Assembly (NCBI RefSeq): GCF_000003605.2
Contig: NW_003153746.1
Coordinates: 233,103 to 272,324 of the forward strand
Source of the DNA: Saccoglossus kowalevskii
Taxonomy: Eukaryota; Hemichordata; Enteropneusta; Harrimaniidae
Reading direction: 5' to 3'
DNA: 39,222 nt
The notes beneath the pieces were generated by a model. The model was given only the letters and a program-made list of their open reading frames with translations. It had not been told where the DNA came from and did not search any database. Positions within the stretch are counted from its first letter, which is position 1; every line of letters starts with the position of its first letter. Shown here piece by piece: positions 1 to 11,639 of this stretch. A program made the translations under genes and the position numbers.

Positions 1-3000
1 ATTTTCTTGATGCTTTGGAAGATAACATTGAATCGGAAATTATTGAAAATAATGTTAATGATTTTATGGAAGATGAATTAATTGGGGATGATATTGCAGC
101 TCGGAATAATGCCAATGAATGTCCTGCACGGACAGAGAGTTTAATAGATGCTAATAAGTGTTCTACCCTGGAAAAAGATTTCACGAATGCAGATGTGATA
201 GCAAGGAATATTGTGAATGAGAACAGCAACATAGATGTCATTGAGTCTGAAGTAATAACAGAGAACATTACGAGAGAAGACCTAGCAGAAGAAGAGGTTG
301 AAGTAAAAACCCCTGTAGATAAATGTGAAGAGGAATGGCATGGAGTCAGACGTGAAAACTGAGAGCAGTGCAGTAGAAAATGGCTGCATTGATGATGAGG
401 TCAACGAATCTTGTGGTTGAATGTGTGGAAGATGTCACCGAGTCTGAAGCAATAACAGAGAACAATATGATCAAAGATGACCTCACAGAACAAGAGGTCA
501 AAGCAAAGAACCATGAATGTGAGGAGGAAACCACAGGGTCAGACACAATAACAAAAGAGAACATTACAGTAGAGAAAGACCTGACTGAAGTAGAGGTTGT
601 ATTAAAAAAAACTTCAGATGAATGTGTTGAATGTATTACAGGGTCAGACACAAGAACAAGCGAGAACAATATCATGGAAAATGAGCCTATTGATGAAAAG
701 GTTGAATTAAAAAAAGCTGCTGATGAATGTGTCACAGTGTCAGACGCTATAACAAGAGAGAACAATATCACAGAAAATTATCCTACTGATGAAGGGGCTG
801 AATTAAAAAAACATGCTGATGAATGTGTCTCAGTGTCAGATGCTATAACAACAGAGAACAATATCATGGAAAATGACACTACTGATGAAGGGGCTGAATT
901 AAAAAAACATGCTGATGAATGTGTCTCAGTGTCAGATGCTATAACAACAGAGAACAATATCGTGGAAAATGACACTACTGATGAAGAGGTTAAATTAAAA
1001 AAACATTCGAATGAATGCGGGGAATTTGTAACAGGGTCAGCAATAACAGAGAATAATGTTGTAAAAGATGAGAACACTGTCGGTTGTAATATTGTGGAAG
1101 ATGACATTACTGATGAAGCTGAATTCAATCTAAGTAATATTAATATTGAACATACTCAGTGTTTTACAAAAGACACTGACTTTTCAGAAAAGCATTTAAT
1201 GACTGAAAACATGACAGTTAAAGATGGTGGTGAAGTTTGTACTGTGATAGCAAATAAGATTGATAATGAAATGACTCAGCACCAGTCCATAGATGAAAGC
1301 ATCCATACATCAGTGAACTGTGATAACTACAGGGTAGAAGAGAAAATGATGGAAGGGTGAGAAAAACTACCATACTCACAAAAAAATAACAGCAAAATAA
1401 ATGTGGAGCGAGGAACCTTGCAGAGTGTAAAACCACATTTAGATTTCCTTGACCTTGAAAATTGGTTGTCAAGTAATCTCATAGACAAATATTGGTACAG
1501 CATATGTACTACCATATTCCTCTATACTGGTATCGTGATAATATATAGGTTGTTATAGTAGCATCCTTAGTAACTTTCAGAAAATGTCTGAAAGACTGAT
1601 CAATTTGTAACTCATTTTTACCCCTTGTTGCTACCCTATAAAAGGATAGTGTCCACACATTTTTTGACACTTTGAAAACTGATTTTCTGGCTATTTAAAA
1701 GTACAAAGCTAAAAAACATGAGATATCCAAAGTTAAATTATACATAGTAAATCGTGTGGCTACTGCTTATCTTTTAAGTTGTGATGGACACTGACTGTTT
1801 TGTATAATTTCAGAGATATTTCTATTGATGCTGGTATCTGTATGAGTACAGGTAGTAGTCCCATACCACCATCGTCACCTGTATCAACTGGCAACCAAGC
1901 TTTGGACACAACATTTACACAACATTTACTTCACTGCCAATATTTACTTTCCGTGAGTATTATAACATTATAGTATTATTCATCTTGCCCACTGCTCAAT
2001 ATAGTAGATAATTTGTATAATAATATTGTGTTATATTGTTTTATCTGCAACTATAGAATATCATGGCATTGCCCTGCAATGAATATGCTTGGAAGAGCTC
2101 TACAAATTATCTTTTCAAATTGGTATTCAAACTCTTGGGAAACGGGGGTGTTCAGATAATAAATAGTTTCAATATTGGATGTTTAAAAAAAAAACACTGA
2201 TGGACCATGAATTATAGTTCAGATATCCAAAAATTCAAGTGATTGATGTGCAAATAATTGATGTTCAACTGTACAGTAGTACTGTAAAATTCGCGTTAGA
2301 GGCTTTGGCTTCTATTAAAATGGTATAATGCAACAGGTGGGCTTCTATTAGAGCATCTACACATATGAGAAATTGTGAATTTTTGGTTCTCAATTGTTTA
2401 AAAAAAGAATGTGTGCGACTTCTATTAGAAATGCGACTTCTCATACAGATTTTACAGTACTATGTTAGAAATTAGTTAAACATTTCTGTGTTTTATTTTT
2501 AGTCATTCTATGGAAGATATACAGGATATAGTTTATATTGCAACGTTTACTGTCTGGTGTACAATTACACATTATCGGTGTACTGGGTTATTGTGTTTGT
2601 AAACAACCTTGTTGACGCTACAGTCTAAGTCTAGGACGTTTGTCTGAAAGCAACATTAGCAACTGACTAACATGCTACATTGGTGTTCAAAAGCCATGTG
2701 TGACAGTAGTAACAGTTTGAACTCTCAGGATATATCAGAATCAAATAAAAAAAAAAGAAATATCATCATCTCCACTATTTACTGATCTTGTTTCCTAATG
2801 GTATTGAGGGTTCAAAACTATACTGACCCTTACATCAACACTGGTATCTGTGCTTTTAAACCAACAGATGTTAGGATCATATGGTCCATTGAAAGCCAAA
2901 GAAACCATGGCACTTACCAAGATAGAAAAACAAACTCGGATATTCCAAAGATTGTTGCAGATTAACCCAACTGATACTATTGCTTCTGTTGAACAAGGTA

Positions 3001-6000
3001 TTTTTCCTTTATTGCTGCATAAAATAATCCAAAAACCTACAAATAAATATTTATCACAGCATTCTCATGTGCACAATTGGTTGTGCTTGGTGACTTAAAG
3101 GACAGTGGTTGTCATGCTGCATCAAAAAAGGTCTCTTAGCAATATATACAACAATTGCTAAATTAAAAATAAATCATTTGTTTACACAAAATGCAAACAC
3201 CAGCTGCACTATAACATTTCCCTTTAACATTTTCACCACAAGACTTTCTCGCCCAAATTTTTCTGCACTTTTCTTATATTCCAAATATTTCTGGAAATGA
3301 AACCCAATTGTGACCAAAATTTAAGAAAATTTTGAGTGTTTACTCAAAAAATTTGGCTAATTTTGTCCCAATCTTCTAAAGGAAAGTGCAAGCTATAAAC
3401 AGACTATTGGTGGTGAAAAAGGTTAATTTCATACCTATATTCATACATGCGCATAAAAACAACTGTACATAGATTTTAGGTTTGGAGTTATACTAATTAT
3501 TTTTAGTCTACAAGACGAAATATAAACTATTTCTAACAATTATGTTTTGTGTGTTCACAGTTGTACCAGAATTAAATGAAAAACCAGCTTTCATTGAGTT
3601 TTGGTTGAGATGTTGTGAAGAACCTACCATATTATATGGTGGTGTAGATAGCATAATGGTTCAACTAGAATTGAAATTTGGAGCTAAACTTAGGACCACA
3701 CATCCAACTATTGCTGATAATGGTAAGTAAACGTGTCATCGTTTTTATCATATCTCCAGCAGGGAAATCCACCACTTGGTGTAACATTTACTCCTCTCTA
3801 AAAGTTTCCAACCAATGTTTTATTAGGAAGTCGTGAATAATTGTTACATGCCAGGCATGTTCATCAGGTTTCAGATCGTATTGATCCTATTTCTTCATAC
3901 AGTTCCTGACTTGTGAAAAAGGACTCGACAAATCTGGTGCATGCTTGTGCCGTATTCATCTGCCTGAAGGTGGTTTCAAATGTGTTACAGAAATTAAAAA
4001 CTAAATTCTCAATATTTTGTCCAGTTTAGAAATGAATTGTCAGAAATGTATAACCATTGATTACAAGTCATATATAACATCTTTGCCTTTAGTCTATTAA
4101 AATGCATCTAGAATAGAAGAAAGAACTGCAATAATATATTTTGGGCTTTATATCTGACCTTTTTACATCAACAATCTCATCAAAAATATATGAATACATA
4201 AATATAATATGAACAGACAATGGCCTTAAAATAACTCCAATGTAAGTGCACACAAGCTGTAATAAGCCAAATACACATACTGGCTGTCCATTTATCATCG
4301 GTGTTATGGTGTTCTTGATTTCAGTATTCCAATCATTGATTAAGCAGATGTTGGACAGACAAGCTATTGACATCAACAGTAGCAATAGCCTTGTTACATT
4401 GTATCAGTTTACTAATTGGTGTTTAGCCAAAAATAGACCAGATATTGAACATTATGTAAATGACCTCATCAGTGAATGTAAGTACGTTTAACCTTTCACA
4501 TATAAGAGTAACACATTCTGTTAAATGCTACAGGATGTTTTGGAAAAAGGGTCGAATCCAACAGTTCTTGGAGGCTTAATTTCAATAGATTGCTGTGAAG
4601 CGCCTGCTCTGCTAAGTACAACACTCAGATCCTCACCCAAGTCTTCTACAAGTGATTCAACATCTCTTCCATGTGATTCAAATATTATTGTGTTATATTA
4701 ACGCATTTGAGGTCAACTTTCTATGAAGACTAAAACATACACACACTAAAAATATGTAATGCCACAATCTGAAATTTGAGAGAAACTATTTCTTTCATGT
4801 ACGTGCTGATTCACTAGACATTTGTTTTATTATTCCCTGTTATTGTCCAAAACTTTATTCAAATTTACATACCCTTATCTACTGTAAAAGCATTAATTAT
4901 TTGCTGGTTTTTAATTTCACTAAATTTCGCTGATACCAGTGAGTGAAATACATTGTACACGAAATTAGATCCATGTGAAAATGTTAAATAACAATAGAAC
5001 TCATTGTTTGCCAGTAAAAATAAATAGTTTTACAATATTAACCACTTTGAAATCATCAGAATATGCTCAATAACAAATATCATATTCTGATCTCCAGATT
5101 TCACCTGTAAATTTGCACACAAAAATAACACTGCTCCTCATGATACCATTTCTACAGTGACATTGAATGAGACATTAAAACATGGTAATGAAGATATGTT
5201 GTCAGTTATAAGGCAACTACCAAAGACACCATTACCAGCATCCAACCTATATGCATTAGCAATGTTACTATTAAATGCTGACAGTACTACTAAAGCTGCT
5301 ACTAGCATCTACATGGAAATGATGGCCACTGATAATAACTGGAAAAGACAGGTTAGTTTGCACATAGACCAAGGGTTTCCTTAGAATTTTCATGTAGCAA
5401 GTCCCGATGAGAACAGGAACTGGCAATATATTGTGTACTAATGGGACCCATTCTTGTACTGTAGTAGGTGTTTCTCTCTAATATTTGGGAGTCTAGGAAG
5501 CAGAATGTGAGGTTGATGCAATTCCTGAGGCAGACATTTGTAAAACTGTTATAACAAGGAGACACTCTGTAACTGTAACGCCTGTAACTTGTGTATTAAA
5601 TGCAAATCTATTTACTTCTGAATTATTACTACAAGTACTTTGTTTTTGCTTAGAATTTATTTTCAGTGAATCTTTTTTTTTTTTATCTTTGATTGATTTT
5701 ATAACAAACGATTATCCAGTTTCTCATCTCTGGAGGGTATAGAATAGCAGACACTTAACAGACTTGACATGGAGGATAACATTTACAATATAATTTCTGG
5801 TTTCACTTGAAACATACATTTCAAATATTTTTCCTTCTATATTTATATAATCTATTTGAATTACATTATTATATATCTAAATTTCTGTTTTATACATAGG
5901 CTTTAAATGTGTATCTTGAATACTTAGAGGAGAACGACAAAGTCTTGAGACAAGCTGGTTGTTTAGCATTAGCTAGTATGAACGTAAGTGAAATGCCATG

Positions 6001-6865
6001 CATATATCAGACAACTAGAATATAGGTAATGGAATTACAGAATAAAAGCATAATTGCCCACTTGATAATAATAATTATTAGTTTTATTGCATCATTCATA
6101 TCATATACCTGCCAGATAAAAGAAGTCATAGTAATACAATTTTCATATAAATGAATGCTGACGTATTATGTTTATAGTAAATACTGCTAAGAATATTAGA
6201 CAGCATTGTGTTGATGCAAGTCATAACCTAGATTGATTTTCTATTTGTTTATAGGCTACATCATGTATTGATCATTTACTGTATATTTGCCGCTGTGATG
6301 TAGATGATGTCAAACAATGTGCACGAGATGCTCTTCTTTCCTTTGGTAAGTATTCTAGTTTCAGCTGCTATGTCGTATATTATCAAAATGTACAATTTCA
6401 ATTGATTATGACTTTGAAATCATTATACAGATAGTACATGTATATGTTTAGAGGTGGTCACTAACACAGGTTTGTCTGTACTGCATTACTGCTCTATTTA
6501 GAAGCACATCTCTAATACAAGCACAAATTGTATACTTTATTTTTACCCATAGACACATTTCTGCTATTTACGTCAGAGCTTATGCTTATAATAGTGCTCA
6601 ATTAATTAAACTGTGTTAATTAAATTTTTAAAAACTGTTTAGAAGTGATAGGTTTGCAGAATCCATGCAGTTTTTGTCAGATCTAAATATAAAGTACGTA
6701 GAATGAGGCTAGTTATCCTTGTCACTGAATTTTGTTATCTCATCTACAGGTGAAGAAGGGAAGAAAGCATATGAAAGTACAATATCATCACAGTATGATG
6801 TACAGTCCATGGCTCTCCTTCCAAATATCACAAGCATGCACCATCAAATGACAACAGAACTGTAA
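1..6865 (+). CDS. RIPOR: RIPOR/FAM65-like Rho-interacting cell polarization regulator, 3' part of gene
   Basis: Nine exons can be joined: 1-1356, 1814-1952, 2868-2997, 3561-3722, 4325-4477, 5158-5351, 5900-5983, 6255-6345 and 6750-6865 (TAA at 6863). All have GT/AG borders with matching phases. The gene continues upstream of the window. The long first exon encodes a low-complexity acidic region with tandem repeats and needs two frame corrections near 337 and 415. The remaining exons encode the conserved helical C-terminal region. Recognisable stretches are LDTTFTQHLLHCQYLL, MLGSYGPLKAKE, FWLRCCEEPTILYG, VFQSLIKQMLDRQ and a final HEAT/ARM-like pair ending near LLSFGEEGKKAYE. These match what I recall of vertebrate RIPOR1-3 C-termini. 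In vertebrates RIPOR proteins bind RhoA/RhoC and influence cell polarity and migration; the same role here is inferred from family. The N-terminal Rho-binding part is outside the window. Which vertebrate paralogue is closest cannot be judged. Confidence 0.85.
337..416 (+). other. Two compensating-frame breaks in RIPOR-like repeat exon
   Basis: The repeat-encoded protein is read in one frame up to about 336, in a second frame from about 339 to 413, and in a third from about 417 to the exon end. Each break sits at a GG pair (337-338 and 415-416). Treating one G as extra at each place keeps the repeat pattern (acidic, with ESDV, CVEDVTESEA) continuous across the region. Without correction, stops occur at 360-362 and near 418. 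A small intron is less likely, because repeat-like protein continues in the middle frame. Sequencing error, a null allele or real gene decay are all possible. Confidence 0.75.
512..1015 (+). repeat. Coding tandem repeat (96/105-bp units) in RIPOR-like exon
   Basis: Units begin at 512, 617, 722, 818, 914 and 1010, marked by a [D/H/N]EC motif. The first two spacings are 105 bp (35 residues) and the last three are exactly 96 bp (32 residues). Units at 818 and 914 are nearly identical in DNA, so recent duplication is likely. Each unit carries ...SDAITTENNIMEND... followed by an acidic stretch and ...ELKK. More degenerate units can be followed back to the window start. The protein is acidic, Asn/Thr-rich and probably disordered. 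The multiple-of-three unit length keeps the frame open, and long antisense frames here are a by-product. Confidence 0.9.
2282..2457. mobile_element. MITE, CTGTAAAAT-ended, TA target site (copy A)
   Basis: The element starts CTGTAAAAT and ends ATTTTACAG, with TA on both sides (2280-2281 and 2458-2459). This is the arrangement of Tc1/mariner-type non-autonomous elements. Its interior, with repeated GCGACTTCTATTAGA-like blocks, matches copy B at 7004-7187 in the opposite orientation. It lies in the intron between the second and third RIPOR exons and has no coding capacity. Confidence 0.75.
3228..3422. mobile_element. MITE with TTAA flanks, TTTTCACCAC ends (copy 1)
   Basis: A 195-bp element is bounded by TTAA at 3224-3227 and 3423-3426. 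Its ends are imperfect inverted repeats: CATTTTCACCACAAG, and on the other strand CCTTTTTCACCACCA. TTAA target duplication and C-starting ends are piggyBac-like, so this is probably a non-autonomous piggyBac-type element (inference). Related copies are at 27989-28234 (inverted) and 35060-35265. It lies in a RIPOR intron. Confidence 0.75.
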
Positions 6866-7003
6866 ACTGTGGAAGAACATACCAAGGTCTTTTCATCTCA
6901 AAACAGTACCACTGCCATTGTTTTTTATAGTTGTTTTATCTCTAATTTATTATTATGCTACAGTGTACGCATTCATTTTAAACTAGAAATAATGGTAAAC
7001 TTG

Positions 7004-7187
7004 TGTGTAAAATCTGTATTAGAAGCTGCATTTCTAAATAATAACCACACTCATTTTTTTTGAACAATTAACAACCAAAAATTCACTTTTTCTCATATGA
7101 GTAGATGCTCTAATAGAAGGCGCATTCCTTCTGTTGCATTGTAACATTTCAATAGAAGCTCTTCCTTCCAATACAGATTTTACAGTA
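7004..7187. mobile_element. MITE, CTGTAAAAT-ended (copy B, inverted relative to copy A)
   Basis: The reverse complement aligns along its length with 2282-2457. Shared blocks include CTTCTATTAGAGCATCTAC, TGAATTTTTGGTT and ATACAGATTTTACAG. The left end is decayed (GTGTAAAATCTG) and the right end is intact. It sits about 140 bp after the RIPOR stop codon and so may be part of the 3' untranslated region. Confidence 0.7.
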
Positions 7188-8154
7188 GTAGCTGCTGAAA
7201 TGGAAAGTACTACAAGGAAATGGCACCTAATACATGTGTTGGCAAATACTATGGTAAACTTATACTTGTATGCTAGACTCCAACCAATACTTACTGATGT
7301 TGACATACATATATGAATAATGTACACACTTTCTTTGATTTTTTTTTCAGTATCTTTAATGTTATTTATTGACTAAAAAAGGACGGAAAGTGGGGCTGTG
7401 AAAACGTGTGTAAGAGAATGAAAATTTTCGCAAAATGTTGGTGTGAATAGTGTTGTATTATTATTTATACCAGTGTTTGAAATGGCTTACCGATATGGCT
7501 TAAAATTACTGCCCACTGATATGCCTTGAAATTACTGCCCACTAATATATATGGGTATGTTATTAGTTGGGCTGGTAAAAGTTGCGTGGCTGGTCATCTG
7601 GTAAACAATTTTTATTACAATTTTTGATAAACATTTCAAAAATGAAATTATTGGTATCGTCAATCGCCACAGATACAACAATTTAAAATTGGAAATTTAA
7701 TTTATTTGTTTTATGTGTCAACATAATGTTGAGTGTTTGTGAAGGTTTATGAGAATGAATGTGTTTGAAAATTATTGTTAATTCAGGACTAGTAATATTC
7801 TGGCGAGGCTGGTATTATTTGAAAGTTACCTGCTCTGGTGTCTGATACCCAATTTTGGGGAAATTTCAAACACTCTTTATACATAATTAAAATTTTACCC
7901 AGCAAATGAATAGTAATTCCTGTGAAGATATGTTAAATGTGTACCTTTTATGCATTGATAACTGTTAACAGATCCACAGAAATGTTTTCTTTTAAATCAT
8001 ATACTTTTCAGAAATATGGATGATATAATAAGTATTCTAGAAATAATTCATAAAGATTGTAAAGTAGAATTGTATGTAGTAGTATACTCTTAAAAACTCT
8101 GCCTGATGTTACCGGGTATTTATACCAGAACAATGTCCATGGATTCTCGATATA

Positions 8155-8169
8155 GCGCCCTCCAGTGGT
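8155..8169 (-). promoter_or_regulatory. CTCF-like motif, site 1
   Basis: The reverse strand reads ACCACTGGAGGGCGC, close to the CTCF core (CCACTAGRGGGCGC-type). The same 13 bases (GCGCCCTCCAGTG on the + strand) recur at 15848. Binding is not shown, and the motif may be carried by a repeat. Confidence 0.35.
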
Positions 8170-10989
8170 TACTTTATAGCAGCAGAGATTTGAAGGATGG
8201 TGTTGCCATATTTAAAGGGCGGTGGTTGTTGTGCCATGTATGCATGAGGTATGGGTCTCATATGAACAAAGATGGCAACTTTGACTGTTGCACAGACCAA
8301 CAAGTACAAACTGAGACGTTACTAAGATTTAATTATGTAAATTCTTTGGTGATTTCAAGATATCGAAGGAGTCACTGGTGGTAATTAGTGCATGTTACAC
8401 CCTGGTCAAAACTCGTACTTTTGTGGGAAAATCAATTTTTATCAACACAAATGTCGCACATGCGCAGCACAACAAACACCGCCTTTTAAGTCGTAGAAAT
8501 TACTGTCTGCATGCAGAAATATTTTATTTATTGATTTACTCATCTCAGGCACCGTCCTATTTTAAAAGTGATTGCCATTTTAAAAAAGGTTATTCATGTT
8601 AATTGTTTTCATGAACAACAGAACTTTCTAACAGCCATTTGATGTTTGTTTTTTAATTTGTATACTGCATGTGTAATTTACAGATATTTGTTAATTTATA
8701 TATACATCCCAAGAGGTTGTTTGAATATACATGTACATGTGTTTTAACAGCAACTGCCATATTGATATTTTGAATAATTTGTTATGATAATAACCCCAAA
8801 ATGTAATCTTATATCGGTTACCAGTATCCCAAATGTGTGTCCTTGTAATTAAAACTTAGTTATTCCGTGAAAAACATCAAATCCAATACCTGAACATTGT
8901 TGAAATGAAAGCATGGAAGTTGGTATAGTTAGCAGATTTCCATACTGCCATTTCAGTTAACACATCGCCTGTGGAAAGCCTCCATGAATAACTGGGACGA
9001 GTGGTATATGAGGGCGTCAGACTGGGGTATGTGTTGAACAGCAACCACCCGGTTGTCTGTACGTCTTGCATGTTATAGTCGTATAACTGAATTCTGTCGT
9101 AGCAGAGTTACAGCCACTGCTCTATGAAATTGTTTCCTAAAATGCCGCTAATATGTCATGTAAAAATAAATTATATAATTCTAGTAAAACCTTTTCAAAT
9201 ATGTTTGTAAAACAACATTCAACAACCTATTGTAAACTAAATTTATTTCGCTGATGAAATTTCTGTGTGCTAATTGCATATAGTTCAGAAATATATAGAT
9301 TATACACTTGTGGATTTATCTAAGACTGCCAATGAATACTGCTCTTCCAATTGTACCATTATCTACTTAAAGTGTTTTTTAAATTATATTGGTTGCTTTG
9401 TTTTTACGTAGTTTGTTTTTATTTTGACTTTTTATTATCAATTCAGAAACTGCCAAGTTTAACATTACAAGCAAACTGTTTTGATACTATGTACCATAGT
9501 GTAGGTGCTGTGTAAAACTGAATACAAGCCAAAATGATAATTCATCCACATAAATCTGGTTTATGGCCTTCAAGAGTATGTACGAAGACTATCCCATTAC
9601 ATAAGCTAGTGTTGTCCAAAATATTAACCAAATATAGAATAGTGTCATACAAATTTATTTGATTTCTATGAGCAGTTTTCAGAAACAAATCAATATAAAC
9701 ACCATCTCTGCTCTGCTCGTAATCTGTTTCAAATATTGTACATGATTTATGTAGCCTATATCACCTTTTTTTGTTTTATCTGGTGCTATCCTGCTGTAAG
9801 TTCTGTTAACTTAATATTGGTATAAGTTACTTGTTTTAATTAATTGGTTACTAATTTTACAATTGAGTGATATATATATATATTTTATTTATGTGTTATT
9901 GTTGTTTTTTTGTGAAAGTCAACCATGTGTTTGCCAATGCATGTTACTGGCTTATGGCATATTTACTTTAACGTCCTGCCAGTTGCAAATTCTCTCTATA
10001 AAAGTCTATCAAGCTGATTTTGTTGTGTGTTTTATTCTGTGATGAGAGCAAGCTTGGATTGCAAACACTACAAAGTAATCTTCCGTGATAAACTCTTGGT
10101 TGATATTGGGGTTAGGATACAAAGCTGGAGTACATGGCTATCTTCAGTGATAGGTGTATGATAATACAGCCAGAGTGTGTGGACTCATCTGGGATATAGT
10201 CCGGGTAAAATGTCTTGATTGCAGTCAAAATTGTATGAGGTCTTCAGAAGAAGACTGAGAAGTGAAATCAAATGAGTGGATTTATCTATCTTAAAACCCA
10301 CTGTCCCAATCCATCTATAGATATATTTTAGGAGGGTATTTCTAACACTTTAGTGAGTTGCATCAACAATTCTACTCAAAATTTGTAATGGGTGAAAAAG
10401 TACCATGCCCCAATTTTTATACGGAATATGCTACAAGAGAATAATTATTACCCAATAAGTGCATGCATTCACGTTTCAGTATTTGTGGTCAATGTTCTCA
10501 TAAAGTATACACACTGTAATTGTGGAAAATTTGCCTTATCAAATTGTAATTATTCATGATCTAACTATTACCAACATTGTGTTATGGATAGCTAAATAGG
10601 CAGCGTTTGTGGTCACTCTAAAACTTGTTCTTCCATATCATGTATTTTGTATAAAATCCTTGGGAAAGAAAGTCCTCAGACATTTATGCAAACAAAAATT
10701 TGACTTTAGAAAACAGTTCAAACTCAGAAACAGGACATTTAATGTATACAAGGCCCCTACAATGGAGCATTTTGATTGGTTAAGAACAAGGTAGAGGTGT
10801 TTAACATGTGTTAGCACCATGTGTGCTGCTGACCAATGCTGTGGTACTTGCTGATAGTTAAAGGGCAGCTATAAGTATGATAATCATGATTGATGGCTTG
10901 TTTGGGGTTGAGGATCTAGTAAATGTATATATGATAATGACACCCTTGCCAATCATCCAACAGTAATGTGGTCTAATCCTGTTGCTGTA

Positions 10990-11400
10990 AAAGATGCTTT
11001 AAATTATATCTGTGGAAATGCAGGAAGTACTACTCCTATGTAAATTGGAAAAATTGCATCCAAATTCTGTTGAATTGCAAGAAATATAGAAATTGTCTTA
11101 AATATCTGTAAAATTGTATGGGATGACCGAAAGGTAGTCTTAAATGACTGAGGGTGCCCAGTAAGATGGTAAACTTCCCAATTCATTGATATTTGTCCAG
11201 AGGTAAAATTGCATTGACAGTTGGAAACGTTCCCTTGAATGTCTAAAAGGGAGTCTGGGAAATTGATGAAGTTGCATGGAATGTCGCAAAATAAACATTG
11301 AAAGTCTGGAATGTCAGTAAAATTGCATGAAAAGTGGGGAATGTGCTCACTGAATGTCTATGAAGGTGTCTGGAAAGTTAGGATTGTCATAGCAATTACC
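10990..11400 (-). repeat. Degenerate ~20-bp tandem repeat array 1
   Basis: Variants of GTAAAATTGCATGGAATGTC recur about every 20 bp with heavy decay, for example near 11238, 11281, 11302 and 11311. The reverse complement resembles the arrays at 18990-19400 and 22260-22640. It is non-coding, and the boundaries are approximate. Confidence 0.5.
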
Positions 11401-11639
11401 AAACCCCTGGTTCACTGACCGCCTCTGAATCGCACTTTTGCTTGCTACCCATGGTTGCTATTGAATAAAAAAACACAATTTCCTCTAACTTATTAACCTA
11501 ATTATTAGTGATTGTTACCCCGAATATACTCCCCTGACCAAGGCTAGTATACTATTATAATAACATATGTAACTGGTTATTTTACTTCAAAATATGGTGT
11601 AATTTATAAATGTGTATACCTTCCTTCTATCACTATAGA

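Larger units (their letters stand above)
6866..10980. other. RIPOR 3' untranslated region and intergenic DNA
   Basis: AT-rich DNA with no supportable coding region. It holds MITE copy B, a doubled ~27-bp block (ATTACTGCCCACT repeated, about 7496-7550) and a CTCF-like motif at 8155. The end of the RIPOR transcript is not fixed; AATAAA at 9165 is one of several possible polyadenylation signals. Confidence 0.5.

Noticed and set aside
346-1128. Long minus-strand frames opposite the RIPOR-like repeat exon
   Set aside because: They are Ser/Phe-rich antisense by-products of a tandem repeat whose unit is a multiple of three; the plus strand has the splice sites and family match.
8106-8602. Two adjacent plus-strand frames of 92 and 74 codons
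   Set aside because: No splice signals, no recognisable domain, and a position in the 3' flank of the RIPOR gene; composition is like the surrounding non-coding DNA.
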